From: Lewinellaceae bacterium
GTDB taxonomy: Bacteria > Bacteroidota > Bacteroidia > Chitinophagales > Saprospiraceae
Assembly (NCBI GenBank): GCA_029976695.1
Contig: JARQTN010000261.1
Coordinates: forward strand, 1-38,624
Direction: 5' to 3'
DNA: 38,624 nucleotides
Part shown: one piece after another, positions 17,351 through 25,408 of the stretch
How positions within the stretch are numbered: the first letter of the stretch is position 1
Layout: each line of letters begins with the position of its first letter
The notes under the pieces: model-generated
Seen by the model: the letters and a program-made list of their open reading frames with translations, nothing else
What the model was told of the DNA's origin: nothing
Databases searched by the model: none
Made by a program: the position numbers and the translations under genes

Positions 17351-17872
17351 ATGGATTACGGAAGACGCATCCTTGAAGACCGGTCCAAAAAAACCTGCCT
17401 GGAGATCGCCCGGTATATCGGTGAGGATGATGCCCGTTTCGGCAGCCTGGTCGATGCCTTTTTCAATGCCGAAGGAAAGGAACAAAACTGGCTGATGTGG
17501 GTGATCACACATACTGTTGAAAGAAATCCCCGCCTGGTGCTTAGTCACCTCGAGAAATTCGTGCACTTGCTTGGCAAGGAACAGTCGGGTGCCGTGAACA
17601 GGGGAATCGTGCGCATCCTGCGGGATGTATCCATCATGCCAGAGGAACTCACCGGGGAAGTCTATGCCAAATGCTTTGACCTGATGTGTGATCCCGGGCA
17701 GGCAATCGCAGTTCGTGCTTTCTCCATGAAAGTGCTCGCACGCATTGCCCGCCTTCATCCGGAACTAAAGGCTGAACTCATCCCCATCCTGCAGGATATA
17801 TACACCTATTCGGAAAAGGCATTATTTGTCAGTGCCCGTGATGCCTTGTGTGACCTGGATGAAAACACCTAA
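17351..17872 (+). CDS. Conserved-looking all-helical (HEAT-like) protein of unknown function
   Basis: A 173-aa protein I cannot assign to a named family. It is predicted soluble and almost wholly helical, with repeated two-helix segments resembling HEAT/ARM repeats (PRLVLSHLEKFVHLL, GAVNRGIVRILRDVSI, IAVRAFSMKVLARIARL, PELKAELIPILQDIY). It has no signal peptide, membrane segment or catalytic motif. The ATG at 17351 follows the sirtuin stop by 6 bp, so it is almost certainly co-transcribed with the sirtuin and NAD(P)HX repair genes. A scaffold or substrate-adaptor role for one of them is possible but is inference from position only. Its stop overlaps the stop of the convergent radical SAM gene by 4 bp (17869-17872). 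Confidence 0.8.
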   Translation: MDYGRRILEDRSKKTCLEIARYIGEDDARFGSLVDAFFNAEGKEQNWLMWVITHTVERNPRLVLSHLEKFVHLLGKEQSGAVNRGIVRILRDVSIMPEELTGEVYAKCFDLMCDPGQAIAVRAFSMKVLARIARLHPELKAELIPILQDIYTYSEKALFVSARDALCDLDENT

Positions 17873-18927
17873 AAGAGGCTGAGCTGAGGATGCTTCAGCT
17901 GCCGGTAAAGGCTCCTGTCAAAATCACGCGGCACGGGTTCAGGCAGGAATTTTTGCACGGCCAGGTGAAACTGGTCATTCAGGCTCTCGGCAAATTTCCC
18001 CTCCCCTTTCATCCGGACCTTGAACCGGCTGTCGTTTACCTGGCCCCCGTGAAAGTCTGCAATCCGCCCCATTACTTTATTCTTCCGGTCGGGGTGGTAC
18101 TTTTCCAGCCAGTCTTCAAAGATCTGCGCCACATCGCCGTTCAACCGTGCCACGATATACGAAGCCCCCTGTGCACCTGCCTCGCCAACGGCTTGCAGCA
18201 GGTCAAAGATCTCATGGTCATTCAGGCCCGGAATGATCGGGGCCGCAAGCACATGGACGGATATACCCGCATCGGTGAGCGCACGAATGGTCTTAAGCCT
18301 TTTCTGAACTGAAGCAGCCCTTGGTTCGAGCATCCTGCGAAATCCATCATCAAGCGTGTTCAGGGAAATCGCCACCCTGAGCAGCCGCTTTTCGGACATC
18401 CGTTTGAGGATGTCAAGGTCACGCAGGATCAACTGGCTTTTGGTAACGACACCCACCGGGTTGCCGAATCGCTCCATCACTTCCAGCATCCTGCGCGTCA
18501 GCTGTAGTTTCCGCTCAACGGGCTGATAGCAATCCGTATTCCCGCTCATCATGATCGGGGAACCATCCCATTTTTTGGAGACCAACCGCTTGTGCAAGAG
18601 TGCCGGCGCGTTTTTCTTGACCATGATCACGGCCTCAAAATCCAGGCCCGCCGAGAATCCCCAGTAAGGATGCGTGTTGCGCGCATAGCAATACACACAG
18701 CCATGCTCACACCCCTGGTATGGATTCATTGAATAGTCCATCCCCACGTCCGGAGAGTCTACTTTGTTGACGATCGTCTTTGCATGCGTGGTCACGTACC
18801 GTGTCCTGACCTCCCTTTCGCCCTCTTCCATATGATATCTGTCCGTCGTATCCGAACCTACTTTCGCAAAAGGATCCTGTGGGTTCAATTGTGCACCGCG
18901 ACCGGGGATAATGGGCAATTGTTGCAT
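17869..18927 (-). CDS. PA0069-family radical SAM protein (SplB-related)
   Basis: Predicted 4Fe-4S radical S-adenosylmethionine enzyme of 352 aa; the substrate of this family is not known to me. The cluster motif CxxxCxxC is CEHGCVYC (Cys73, 77, 80), followed by YARNTHPYWGFSAGLDFE, which is characteristic of the PA0069/spore-photoproduct-lyase-like group. Later motifs are ISLNTLDDGFRRMLEPRA and HVLAAPIIPGLND. I chose the ATG at 18927, giving MQQLPIIPGRGAQLNP, because GRGAQ lies near the N-terminus in relatives. The upstream ATG at 18960 adds 11 residues but falls inside an inverted repeat and just beside a direct repeat, which looks like control DNA. It is convergent with the helical protein gene, overlapping by 4 bp. 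Confidence 0.9.
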   Translation of the reverse strand: MQQLPIIPGRGAQLNPQDPFAKVGSDTTDRYHMEEGEREVRTRYVTTHAKTIVNKVDSPDVGMDYSMNPYQGCEHGCVYCYARNTHPYWGFSAGLDFEAVIMVKKNAPALLHKRLVSKKWDGSPIMMSGNTDCYQPVERKLQLTRRMLEVMERFGNPVGVVTKSQLILRDLDILKRMSEKRLLRVAISLNTLDDGFRRMLEPRAASVQKRLKTIRALTDAGISVHVLAAPIIPGLNDHEIFDLLQAVGEAGAQGASYIVARLNGDVAQIFEDWLEKYHPDRKNKVMGRIADFHGGQVNDSRFKVRMKGEGKFAESLNDQFHLAVQKFLPEPVPRDFDRSLYRQLKHPQLSLF

Positions 18928-18976
18928 TATTCGACTTTTTAATGTCGCAATATATGACATTTACCCAATTGTTGCA
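18916..18976. repeat. 11-bp direct repeats flanking an inverted repeat at the radical SAM gene start
   Basis: CAATTGTTGCA occurs at 18916-18926 and again at 18966-18976, exactly 50 bp apart. Between them AATGTC (18941-18946) and GACATT (18956-18961) form an inverted repeat with a 9-bp spacer. The cluster surrounds the start region of the radical SAM gene and may bind a regulator (inference). Confidence 0.45.
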
Positions 18977-19145
18977 ATAGCGGGTGATCTGTACTGTGCA
19001 TTCTCCTGATTTCTGCACCGCTACCGTGCTGCGATACCTGGTAGCATTGAATGCATACCTGAACTGCTGTACAATTCACTATTTTGGTGGTCTAAACACA
19101 TGCATTTGCGTCCATTAGATTGGTCATTCAACAAAGTCATTCTCA

Positions 19146-20801
19146 TTGCATTCAATTGACAAATATGCCTGGATGTGGATTGCCCTCGGGGCGCTGTTCT
19201 TTATCCCTTTCCTGGGCGGGGTACACCTTTTCGACTGGGACGAGATCAACTTTGCCGAGATCGCACGCGAAATGATCGAAAGCGGTGATTACCTGAGGAT
19301 GCAGATCGGGTATTTCACCTTTACTGAAAAACCGCCGCTTTTCTTCTGGCTTCAGGCAATCTTTATGCACCTCTTCGGCATCGGTGAATTTTCTGCCCGG
19401 TTTCCGAATGCACTGTTAGGTGTCATCGTACTTCCGCTGCTTTACCTGGGCGGAAAAAGGCTTGTAGACAAAAAATTCGGCATGCTCTGGGCAATGAGCT
19501 GGTTTGGCAGTATCCTGCCCTTCCTGTATTTCAAATCCGGCATCATCGACCCCTGGTTCAACTTTTTCACCTTCGCCGGTTTCACATCTGTTATTCTGTA
19601 TACGTGGAAAAAAGGAGGCCACGGACCAATGCCCCTTCGGAAAAGCCCGGCATTTTACCTGGGCATCGGGGGGCTCATGCTGGGACTTGCTGTCCTGACC
19701 AAGGGGCCAGTCGCTTTCCTGGTGGTCGCGATCTGCATTGCTGCCATGTGGTTCGTCAAACGGTCGAAACTCCATTTTTCTTTTATTTCCTTCCTCAAGC
19801 TCGGTTTGGTTGCGCTGGGTGTGTTCATGCTCTGGTTTATCGCGGAATTCCTGGCTCGTGGGCCGGCGTTTATTGTGGAATTCACCATCCGCCAATGGGA
19901 ATTGCTGACAAGGAGTGATGCCGGTCATGGCGGGTTCCCGGGTTACCATCTCGTTGTCCTCCTGATTGGATGTTTCCCGGCAAGCATCTTTGCGATCCGC
20001 GGGATGGGGAAATTCCCGCGGCTGCCGGCCAGCGTCCGGGATGTGCAGAAATGGATGATCATATTGCTCTTTACGATCCTGGCATTGTTCAGCCTGGTTG
20101 GCACTAAAATCGTCCATTACTCATCTCTGGCCTATTATCCGGTCACGTTCCTCTCGGCCCTGGCCATGTGGCATATCCTGAACAACAAGGCAAAACATGC
20201 AGTATGGATCACGCTTTCACTCGTATTCACCGGCCTTGTGCTCATTGTGGTATCCGCGGCCATCCCCTGGTTAGGCATGCACCCGGAAATCCTTCTGCCA
20301 GTCCTCGAAAAAGACCCTTTTGCGGCTGCCAACCTGGATGCCGGGGTGGAATGGACGTTCTGGCACTACATCCCTGCCCTTCTCATGGTCTTTGCATTAG
20401 CCGGATTCCTGGCATTCCTTCCCCGAAAGAAAAAAACAGCATATCGGATATTTTTCTTTGGCACGGGAACCTGGGTCATGTTCGGGCTCATCTTTTTCAT
20501 TCAGAATATCGAAGGGATTTCACAGGCAGCTGCAGTGGAATTCTTTGAAAGCCAGCAGGGCAAGGACGCTTACGTGACCACGTATGGGTACAAAAGTTAT
20601 GTCCCTGTATTTTACGGAAGGATCATGCCCGACCAGAAACCTCCGGAAAAAGCCAGGGAGTGGTTGTACGGCAGCGATATCGACAAGCCAGTGTATATCA
20701 GCACGAAAATCACCAAGCGGGAAAGACTCGAAAGTGACATCCCGGATGCGCAATTCCTGTATGAAAAGAACGGGTTCGTCTTTTACAAAAGGATCCCCTG
20801 A
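19146..20801 (+). CDS. ArnT-like integral-membrane glycosyltransferase (GT-C fold)
   Basis: Polytopic inner-membrane protein of the ArnT/PMT-like family, which transfers sugars from polyprenyl-phosphate donors to lipid or protein acceptors on the periplasmic side; the acceptor is unknown here. After the first hydrophobic segment comes the acidic loop FDWDEINFAEIAREM (Asp30, Asp32, Glu33), then FTEKPPLFFWLQAIF, both hallmarks of the family. About 11-12 membrane segments follow, with LTKGPVAFLVVAICIAAMW and a soluble C-terminal domain from ~460. Length 551 aa fits. The frame has no ATG before Met10, and the TTG at 19146 is the likely start. No lipid A or glycan genes flank it. Spacers of 218 bp from the radical SAM start and 142 bp to the sigma factor suggest a single-gene unit. 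Confidence 0.88.
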   Translation: MHSIDKYAWMWIALGALFFIPFLGGVHLFDWDEINFAEIAREMIESGDYLRMQIGYFTFTEKPPLFFWLQAIFMHLFGIGEFSARFPNALLGVIVLPLLYLGGKRLVDKKFGMLWAMSWFGSILPFLYFKSGIIDPWFNFFTFAGFTSVILYTWKKGGHGPMPLRKSPAFYLGIGGLMLGLAVLTKGPVAFLVVAICIAAMWFVKRSKLHFSFISFLKLGLVALGVFMLWFIAEFLARGPAFIVEFTIRQWELLTRSDAGHGGFPGYHLVVLLIGCFPASIFAIRGMGKFPRLPASVRDVQKWMIILLFTILALFSLVGTKIVHYSSLAYYPVTFLSALAMWHILNNKAKHAVWITLSLVFTGLVLIVVSAAIPWLGMHPEILLPVLEKDPFAAANLDAGVEWTFWHYIPALLMVFALAGFLAFLPRKKKTAYRIFFFGTGTWVMFGLIFFIQNIEGISQAAAVEFFESQQGKDAYVTTYGYKSYVPVFYGRIMPDQKPPEKAREWLYGSDIDKPVYISTKITKRERLESDIPDAQFLYEKNGFVFYKRIP

Positions 20802-20903
20802 TCCAGTTTCCCACACAACCGTTTCAGCTCGGCCAGGCAATGGTTTTGCCATATTCCCGTTAATTTTTCAGGCTGAGGCAGCATATCACTGCCAGATCGT
20901 GTC

Positions 20904-20911
20904 TACCTTTA
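20904..20911 (+). promoter_or_regulatory. Possible -7 element of the sigma factor operon
   Basis: TACCTTTA matches the Bacteroidota TAnnTTTG at five of six positions and lies 33 bp before the sigma factor start. No TTTG is seen at the expected distance upstream. A short dyad (GGCAG at 20877-20881, CTGCC at 20889-20893) sits where the -33 box would be. Confidence 0.3.
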
Positions 20912-20943
20912 GGAATCCGGACTGATATCAGAAAATTCTGCCC

Positions 20944-21480
20944 TTGGAAACAGCACACATCGTACAACAGTGCCTGCAAAATGACAAGCGTGCCCAAAAG
21001 GCGCTGTTTGAACTGTATGCCGGCAAGATGATGGCCCTGTGCAGGCGATACGCCCGTACACAGGAAGAGGCTGAGGATTTCCTGCAGGAAGGCTTTATCC
21101 GTTTGTTCCGTTACCTGGGCTCCTATGACGGAAAAGGTTCTTTTGACGGCTGGGTCCGCAGGATCTTTGTCAACACGGCAATACGTCATTACCACCGGCA
21201 GAAAAAACACAACCAGGTCAATGATTTCGAAGCCGAGCACCATGAACGGATACCACAGAATGCCATCAGCCAGCTCAGCGAACTGGAATTGATTTCACTC
21301 ATCAACCGGATGCCGGAAGGATACCGGCTCGTTTTCAACATGTATATCGTTGAAGGGTACAGTCACAGGGAGATCGGTGAGTTATTGGATATCGGTGAAA
21401 GCACATCAAGGTCACAACTGCTCAAAGCCAGGAAGTGGCTGCAGCATAAAATTCGGGAAAATCAAAAAGTGTTCCTATGA
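20944..21480 (+). CDS. ECF-type RNA polymerase sigma factor
   Basis: Alternative sigma factor of 178 aa directing RNA polymerase to a specific regulon. Region 2 spans ~22-90 (LFELYAGKMMALCRRYA, EAEDFLQEGFIRLFRYL, FDGWVRRIFVNTAIRHYHRQ). Region 4 spans ~118-172 (LISLINRMPEGYRLVFNMYIVEGYSHREIGELL; helix-turn-helix STSRSQLLKARKWL). The start is the TTG at 20944, preceding ETAHIVQQCLQNDKRAQKALF; no ATG fits, since the first in-frame ATGs fall inside region 2. Its stop overlaps the ATG of the next gene (ATGA at 21477-21480), so the two are translationally coupled. That partner has the layout of a membrane-spanning anti-sigma factor, so this sigma is probably held inactive at the envelope until a signal arrives (inference). 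Confidence 0.95.
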   Translation: METAHIVQQCLQNDKRAQKALFELYAGKMMALCRRYARTQEEAEDFLQEGFIRLFRYLGSYDGKGSFDGWVRRIFVNTAIRHYHRQKKHNQVNDFEAEHHERIPQNAISQLSELELISLINRMPEGYRLVFNMYIVEGYSHREIGELLDIGESTSRSQLLKARKWLQHKIRENQKVFL

Positions 21481-22910
21481 ATCAAAGAACGGACAAAATC
21501 ATCAGGAAAAAGCTTATGGATGCAGAGCAGGCCTACCCTGCCGGTTTGTGGGAACAGATTGCGCCGCAAATCCCGGATTATCCATCCGGAAAGGCCCAAC
21601 GATGGAGGCCTGTGTTGCTGTTCACAGCCCTGGGCCTATTCCTGGCTCTCGCCTTTTGGTTCGGTCAAAACGCTAAAGATCGCGGGGAAGTCTTCGACAC
21701 AAGTCAACAAGCTGCCGGCTTTGTGGTAAACGATCCGGGCACGCCTGCCATATCGGACAATGCCGGCAATGCTGGTGATGATCAGGAAATGAGCAAACCA
21801 GCCTTGATTTTAGCGGGTGAGGAACCAGAAAATCCAGAACTCAGCAGTCCGTCGGGCCCAAAAGTAAAAGCCGGTCAACCTGCCCTGGTACAACCTGTAA
21901 AAAAGTTCTCAAATCTCAAAGCTGATGCGGCCAACAAGCTGTCTCAGGCCCCGGCTTCCGAAGGAACAGCAGTGCATCCGGTCAGTTTAAAAGCGGATAC
22001 GCCGGCTAACCGAGATGCCTTGGAAGTGAAAGGCTTCAACCAATTTCAGGGTACAAACCGTACATCTGTGCGTTCCCCTGCCATCACCCAATTGAAGTCG
22101 GAATTTACCACTTCTCCATTCATGACATCAGACCGGCAGGATCTTGAAATTGATGGCATCGGCCCCGACCCGGACTGTTACTCATTCGGCAGGCGGCACC
22201 AGTCGAATTTTACCATTGATGTCTATACCGGATTGGGGATCGCCCTGCGCCCGATGGGCTCTGCCAACGAGGATGTAAGCAATTACATCGATGCGCGTCA
22301 GGAAACGGAAAGTTTCAAATACCTCTTCACTTTTGGCGGGCGCATCAATCTGATGATGAACAACGGGCTCGCATTCAGGGGAGGACTGCATTACACCCAG
22401 ATCGGGGAAAAGTTTGACTATACCGATACTTCTGCCGTACGGATCATCACGATTATCGACACGACATTTGTAGGCGGGGATACAATCGTCAACACCACAC
22501 AGGAGGTCCAGGAAGGCACAATCATTAAAAGGATCAACAACCGGTTCCACTCCATCGACATCCCTTTGCTGGTCGGCTATGACGTACCCCTTGGCAGGAT
22601 GCAGGCGAGCGTGAGTGCAGGACCTGTCCTCAATATCTCGGCATGGCAGCGGGGCCAGTTCCTGAGCCCTTCCCTTGAACCCGTATTCATCGAGACGGAT
22701 TCCCCGGATTATTATCCCGCTTACAAAACCAGCCTGGGCATCGGGGTATATCTAAGTGCGGCACTTGCCGTCCCCATTACGGAGAAAATGTGGCTTTTTG
22801 GCGAGCCATACATGCTCCACCGGTTTAACCCGGTCACCCTGGATGATTATTCCATCCGCCAGCAGAATACGAATATGGGATTAAATGTCGGCTTGAAGCT
22901 AAAGATCTGA
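21477..22910 (+). CDS. Putative dual-membrane-spanning anti-sigma factor: cytoplasmic N-terminus, TM helix, linker, outer-membrane beta-barrel
   Basis: 477-aa protein with an unusual layout. Residues 1-44 are a short helical cytoplasmic part (KIIRKKLMDAEQAYPAGLWEQI). Residues 45-63 form one transmembrane helix (PVLLFTALGLFLALAFWF). About 64-235 is a low-complexity Pro/Ala/Ser-rich linker. From ~240 (FTIDVYTGLGIALRP) to the end is an OMP beta-barrel with alternating strands (GLAFRGGLHYTQIGEKFDY, RFHSIDIPLLVGYDV, NTNMGLNVGLKLKI). There is no cleavable signal peptide at the N-terminus. This matches the Dma proteins described in Bacteroides thetaiotaomicron, anti-sigma factors that span both membranes and are paired with a sigma factor. 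The ATGA overlap with the ECF gene supports that pairing. A plain barrel with an uncleaved signal anchor is the alternative. A strong hairpin follows the stop. Confidence 0.85.
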   Translation: MNQRTDKIIRKKLMDAEQAYPAGLWEQIAPQIPDYPSGKAQRWRPVLLFTALGLFLALAFWFGQNAKDRGEVFDTSQQAAGFVVNDPGTPAISDNAGNAGDDQEMSKPALILAGEEPENPELSSPSGPKVKAGQPALVQPVKKFSNLKADAANKLSQAPASEGTAVHPVSLKADTPANRDALEVKGFNQFQGTNRTSVRSPAITQLKSEFTTSPFMTSDRQDLEIDGIGPDPDCYSFGRRHQSNFTIDVYTGLGIALRPMGSANEDVSNYIDARQETESFKYLFTFGGRINLMMNNGLAFRGGLHYTQIGEKFDYTDTSAVRIITIIDTTFVGGDTIVNTTQEVQEGTIIKRINNRFHSIDIPLLVGYDVPLGRMQASVSAGPVLNISAWQRGQFLSPSLEPVFIETDSPDYYPAYKTSLGIGVYLSAALAVPITEKMWLFGEPYMLHRFNPVTLDDYSIRQQNTNMGLNVGLKLKI

Positions 22911-22954
22911 TTAAAAAGGTGACCCGGGCAGCATCGGTTGCCGTACCCGGGTCA
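22911..22954. terminator. Strong hairpin between the barrel and lipoprotein genes
   Basis: TGACCCGGG (22920-22928) pairs perfectly with CCCGGGTCA (22946-22954). A smaller inner stem may form in the 17-nt loop. On the plus strand only a weak ATCCTTT tract follows; on the minus strand a TTTTT tract follows (the AAAAA at 22913-22917), but no minus gene ends here. It may partially terminate or attenuate transcription into the lipoprotein gene. Confidence 0.5.
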
Positions 22955-22997
22955 ATCCTTTCGATAATAGTTTGCACACGTAAAATACATGTTTCAC

Positions 22998-24002
22998 ATG
23001 AAAAGATCCATTTTTCTTTTTCTCCTCGCACTGGCTGCAGCATTCATTTTTGATGCCTGCCAGAAGGATGTCGACGAGTTCATCCCGAACCCCGTAGAAG
23101 AACCCGAAGTGCCAATCGGTGATATCGGTAATTTTTTCAAAGCCCTGGAGGGTGATTTTGACACGAGTCATGACCTGCCCTGCCAATCCTTTTCCGAGCT
23201 GGTCATCCTGCCGTCCGGCACGATCATCGAAGTGCGGGCCGACCAGTTTGAGTTGCCAGTTGATATTGACTGCAATGCCAATAACGGGCGCCCCCTCAAA
23301 ATGACCGTCACAGAGATTGATTCCAAAGGGGAGATCATCATGGGCGGCAAACAGACCGTGTCCAATGGCCGCCTCCTCGAATCCCGGGCGGAATACCGCA
23401 TCGAAGTGACCTATGGAGGAAAACCTGTTCGTCTGAAGGCAGGAAAGCAGCTGCGCATTCTCGTGGAGGATGATAATCCCGTACAGCAAATGGAGCTTTT
23501 CTACGGAGGGCAGGATGCCAACGGATTCAACTGGGAGCAGGCCGATGGTGATGACAATACCTGGGATGGTGCGCGCCCCTCCGAATGGGCATTCCAGGAC
23601 TCGACAAATACGCTGTTTGGCTTCGGCTATGAATGCTTCAGTGACAGCCTGAACTGGATCAACGTCGACATCTTCAAGGATGTCCCGGAGGACCAGAAAA
23701 CGACCGCATGCGTCGAATTGCCAGAAATCTTCACCAACACCAACACCGCCGCGTTTCTCGTCTTTGATGACTTCAACGGGGTTGTCGGCATGGTGGGAGA
23801 TTCAGCCACCATGCAGTTTTGCGAACCCTACGGCCTGGTCCCGATCGGGTTCAATGTCACCTTCATCGTGATCTCCGAGCAGGGAGAGGATAACTACTAT
23901 TTTGGTATGGCATCGGCAGTGATCGAGGAAAACCACGTTGAATACATCCAACCACAAATGATGTCTCTGGATGCCATCAAAGACATCCTGATGGGGCTAT
24001 GA
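22998..24002 (+). CDS. Putative lipoprotein of unknown function downstream of the sigma/barrel pair
   Basis: Exported protein of about 334 aa that I do not recognise. The N-terminus is a signal sequence (KRSIFLFLLALAAAFIF) ending at a cysteine in FDACQKD; the -2 Asp makes the lipobox atypical, so lipidation is likely but not sure. The mature part is acidic, probably beta-rich (VRADQFELPVDIDCN, GGKPVRLKAGKQLRILVE, AFLVFDDFNGVVGM), and holds several cysteines (in LPCQSF, DIDCNA, YECFS, TACVE, QFCEP) that could form disulfides. The start is either the ATG at 22989 or, with a more typical n-region, 22998. It lies 78-87 bp after the barrel gene on the same strand with a hairpin between. It may belong to the sigma regulon, by position only. 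Confidence 0.85.
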   Translation: MKRSIFLFLLALAAAFIFDACQKDVDEFIPNPVEEPEVPIGDIGNFFKALEGDFDTSHDLPCQSFSELVILPSGTIIEVRADQFELPVDIDCNANNGRPLKMTVTEIDSKGEIIMGGKQTVSNGRLLESRAEYRIEVTYGGKPVRLKAGKQLRILVEDDNPVQQMELFYGGQDANGFNWEQADGDDNTWDGARPSEWAFQDSTNTLFGFGYECFSDSLNWINVDIFKDVPEDQKTTACVELPEIFTNTNTAAFLVFDDFNGVVGMVGDSATMQFCEPYGLVPIGFNVTFIVISEQGEDNYYFGMASAVIEENHVEYIQPQMMSLDAIKDILMGL

Positions 24003-24035
24003 CACATAAGTCTTTTTGATTACCGTTCTTTGAAG

Positions 24036-24060
24036 AGGCTGCCGCGAGGCGGCCTTTTTC
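24036..24060 (+). terminator. Rho-independent terminator after the lipoprotein gene
   Basis: AGGCTGCC (24036-24043) pairs with GGCGGCCT (24048-24055) through an 8-bp stem with one U-G pair and a GCGA tetraloop. TTTTC follows directly. It lies 34 bp after the lipoprotein stop and closes the sigma/barrel/lipoprotein unit. Confidence 0.8.
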
Positions 24061-24233
24061 TTGTACAGAACTGTGATTTGAATCATCCTCGTCGTGATCG
24101 GAATCCTGATTCCCCTGCAGATGAACAACTTGTACGGTTTTCATTCTGGCATCAGGGAATTGAGGCAGGTTAATTGCGATTTACACAGGGGTGAGTTCCC
24201 ACCCATTGTTTACCCGCAATGAGCGCTTGTTCG

Positions 24234-25010
24234 TCAACTGATCGCAGCATATTCGAATAAACCAAGATAAAAGACCACCCAGTATGCCGGGGAGAATAAA
24301 AATGCCATTTCATAGATGCTGTCGTAAGTCAGCGCCGCTGCCTGAAACAATGGTCCTGGCTTTACATACGCCTCGCGCTTTGCATCAAAAATCTCCACGA
24401 ACCTTGCTCCCAGGCTATAATTGATCAAATAGAAGAGCATGACCAGCAGGGAATAGGCAGCCACAAAAATGAGCGCATGTGTCCTGTAAGGCATGGGCAT
24501 CAGGAAAAGAGCACCCAGGCTTACGGTATTGATCAGTGCAAGGAACATGACTGCACCGGGATTTGTCATGGTGCGCCGGCTGATCAATGGCGCTTCATTT
24601 TCAGGCAGGCGTCGAACGCCATTTCGATCGGTGATGCCCATGTACAGGGAAGCAAGCCCCATAATCAGGGTCGCGATCAAAATCCCTGTCCATGGATGCC
24701 CTGACATGATCTGGTCAGCAACAAAAAAAGAGGGCACAAACACAGAAGGACCATCAACCAGCGCACGAAGAAAAATATCGGCAACCCTCGGGAGTTTTCG
24801 ACCAAATACATAAACAGTTCCCTTCCTGATTTTGCCCACAAAGAGGATTATTTCCAGAAGCAGATGAATCAAACTGCTGGAGATATATATGATGAGGTAG
24901 TCCTTTCCATACAGCCAATAAAAAACTGCGGACACGATGAAGGTGCCAATCAGCATGTAAAACTGCGTATTGCCATGACTTCTTGTGTATATGCGGACAG
25001 AGTACATCAT
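24234..25010 (-). CDS. Multi-pass membrane protein of unknown function
   Basis: A 258-aa protein with six or seven predicted membrane helices and no recognised family. Clear hydrophobic segments are FYMLIGTFIVSAVFYWLYG, DYLIIYISSSLIHLLLEIIL, GILIATLIMGLASLYMGI, AVMFLALINTVSLGALFLM, ALIFVAAYSLLVMLFYLI and FLFSPAYWVVFYLGLFEYA. Short loops carry charged patches (KIRKGTVYVFGRKLPR, GITDRNGVRRLPENEAP) but no catalytic motif. Two adjacent ATGs at 25010 and 25007 are equivalent starts. It stands alone, with the terminator of the lipoprotein unit on one side and a 398-bp spacer before the divergent aldo/keto reductase on the other. No function is suggested. Confidence 0.75.
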   Translation of the reverse strand: MMYSVRIYTRSHGNTQFYMLIGTFIVSAVFYWLYGKDYLIIYISSSLIHLLLEIILFVGKIRKGTVYVFGRKLPRVADIFLRALVDGPSVFVPSFFVADQIMSGHPWTGILIATLIMGLASLYMGITDRNGVRRLPENEAPLISRRTMTNPGAVMFLALINTVSLGALFLMPMPYRTHALIFVAAYSLLVMLFYLINYSLGARFVEIFDAKREAYVKPGPLFQAAALTYDSIYEMAFLFSPAYWVVFYLGLFEYAAIS

Positions 25011-25408
25011 TGGAATTGTGGGTAGGTGCTTATTACGCTGGACTTAGGTATTGAATCCAGATGTGGGAATAATTGAATGATCATATTTTGCCATCCGTTG
25101 TCCGTGTAAGATACAAATCGGGATGCCTTCCAGCAAAAATGCGTGGAAAAGTAATCAATGACCCGAATCGCTTTCAAAACCTGTCATTCGGAATTAAACT
25201 TTTCACCTCACCGAATGCAATGACTGCTTTGTTTCATAAAAAATGCCGGATTACGCGTAAAAATGGTCTAGCTGCACCGATATCAAGATAAAAGATGTGC
25301 TCCCGATAACATGCAGGGGAAAGATATTGAATGGTGCCAGAATTATAGTAAATTGAATGCACAACCCGGCATACGCTGGTCTCAAAAAGTTCGATCAAAA
25401 TAATAAGC
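25011..25408. other. 398-bp divergent spacer without a recognisable gene
   Basis: It separates the unknown membrane protein and the aldo/keto reductase. One 72-aa frame on the plus strand (from 25073) has no family signal and is not supported. Apart from a weak promoter candidate near 25327-25357 I see no RNA gene, repeat or structured element. Confidence 0.5.
25327..25357 (+). promoter_or_regulatory. Weak promoter candidate for the aldo/keto reductase
   Basis: ATTG-N19-TAAATTGA has the exact Bacteroidota spacing and ends 52 bp before the start codon. One mismatch in the -33 box and two in the -7 box keep it tentative. Confidence 0.3.

Noticed and set aside
19416-20117. 233-aa open frame on the minus strand
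   Set aside because: Lies wholly inside the ArnT-like gene, is very rich in charged residues and lacks any family signal; a shadow of a hydrophobic gene.
22911-22954. Minus-strand terminator
   Set aside because: It would have a TTTTT tail on the minus strand, but no minus-strand gene lies upstream of it; kept only as an unoriented hairpin.
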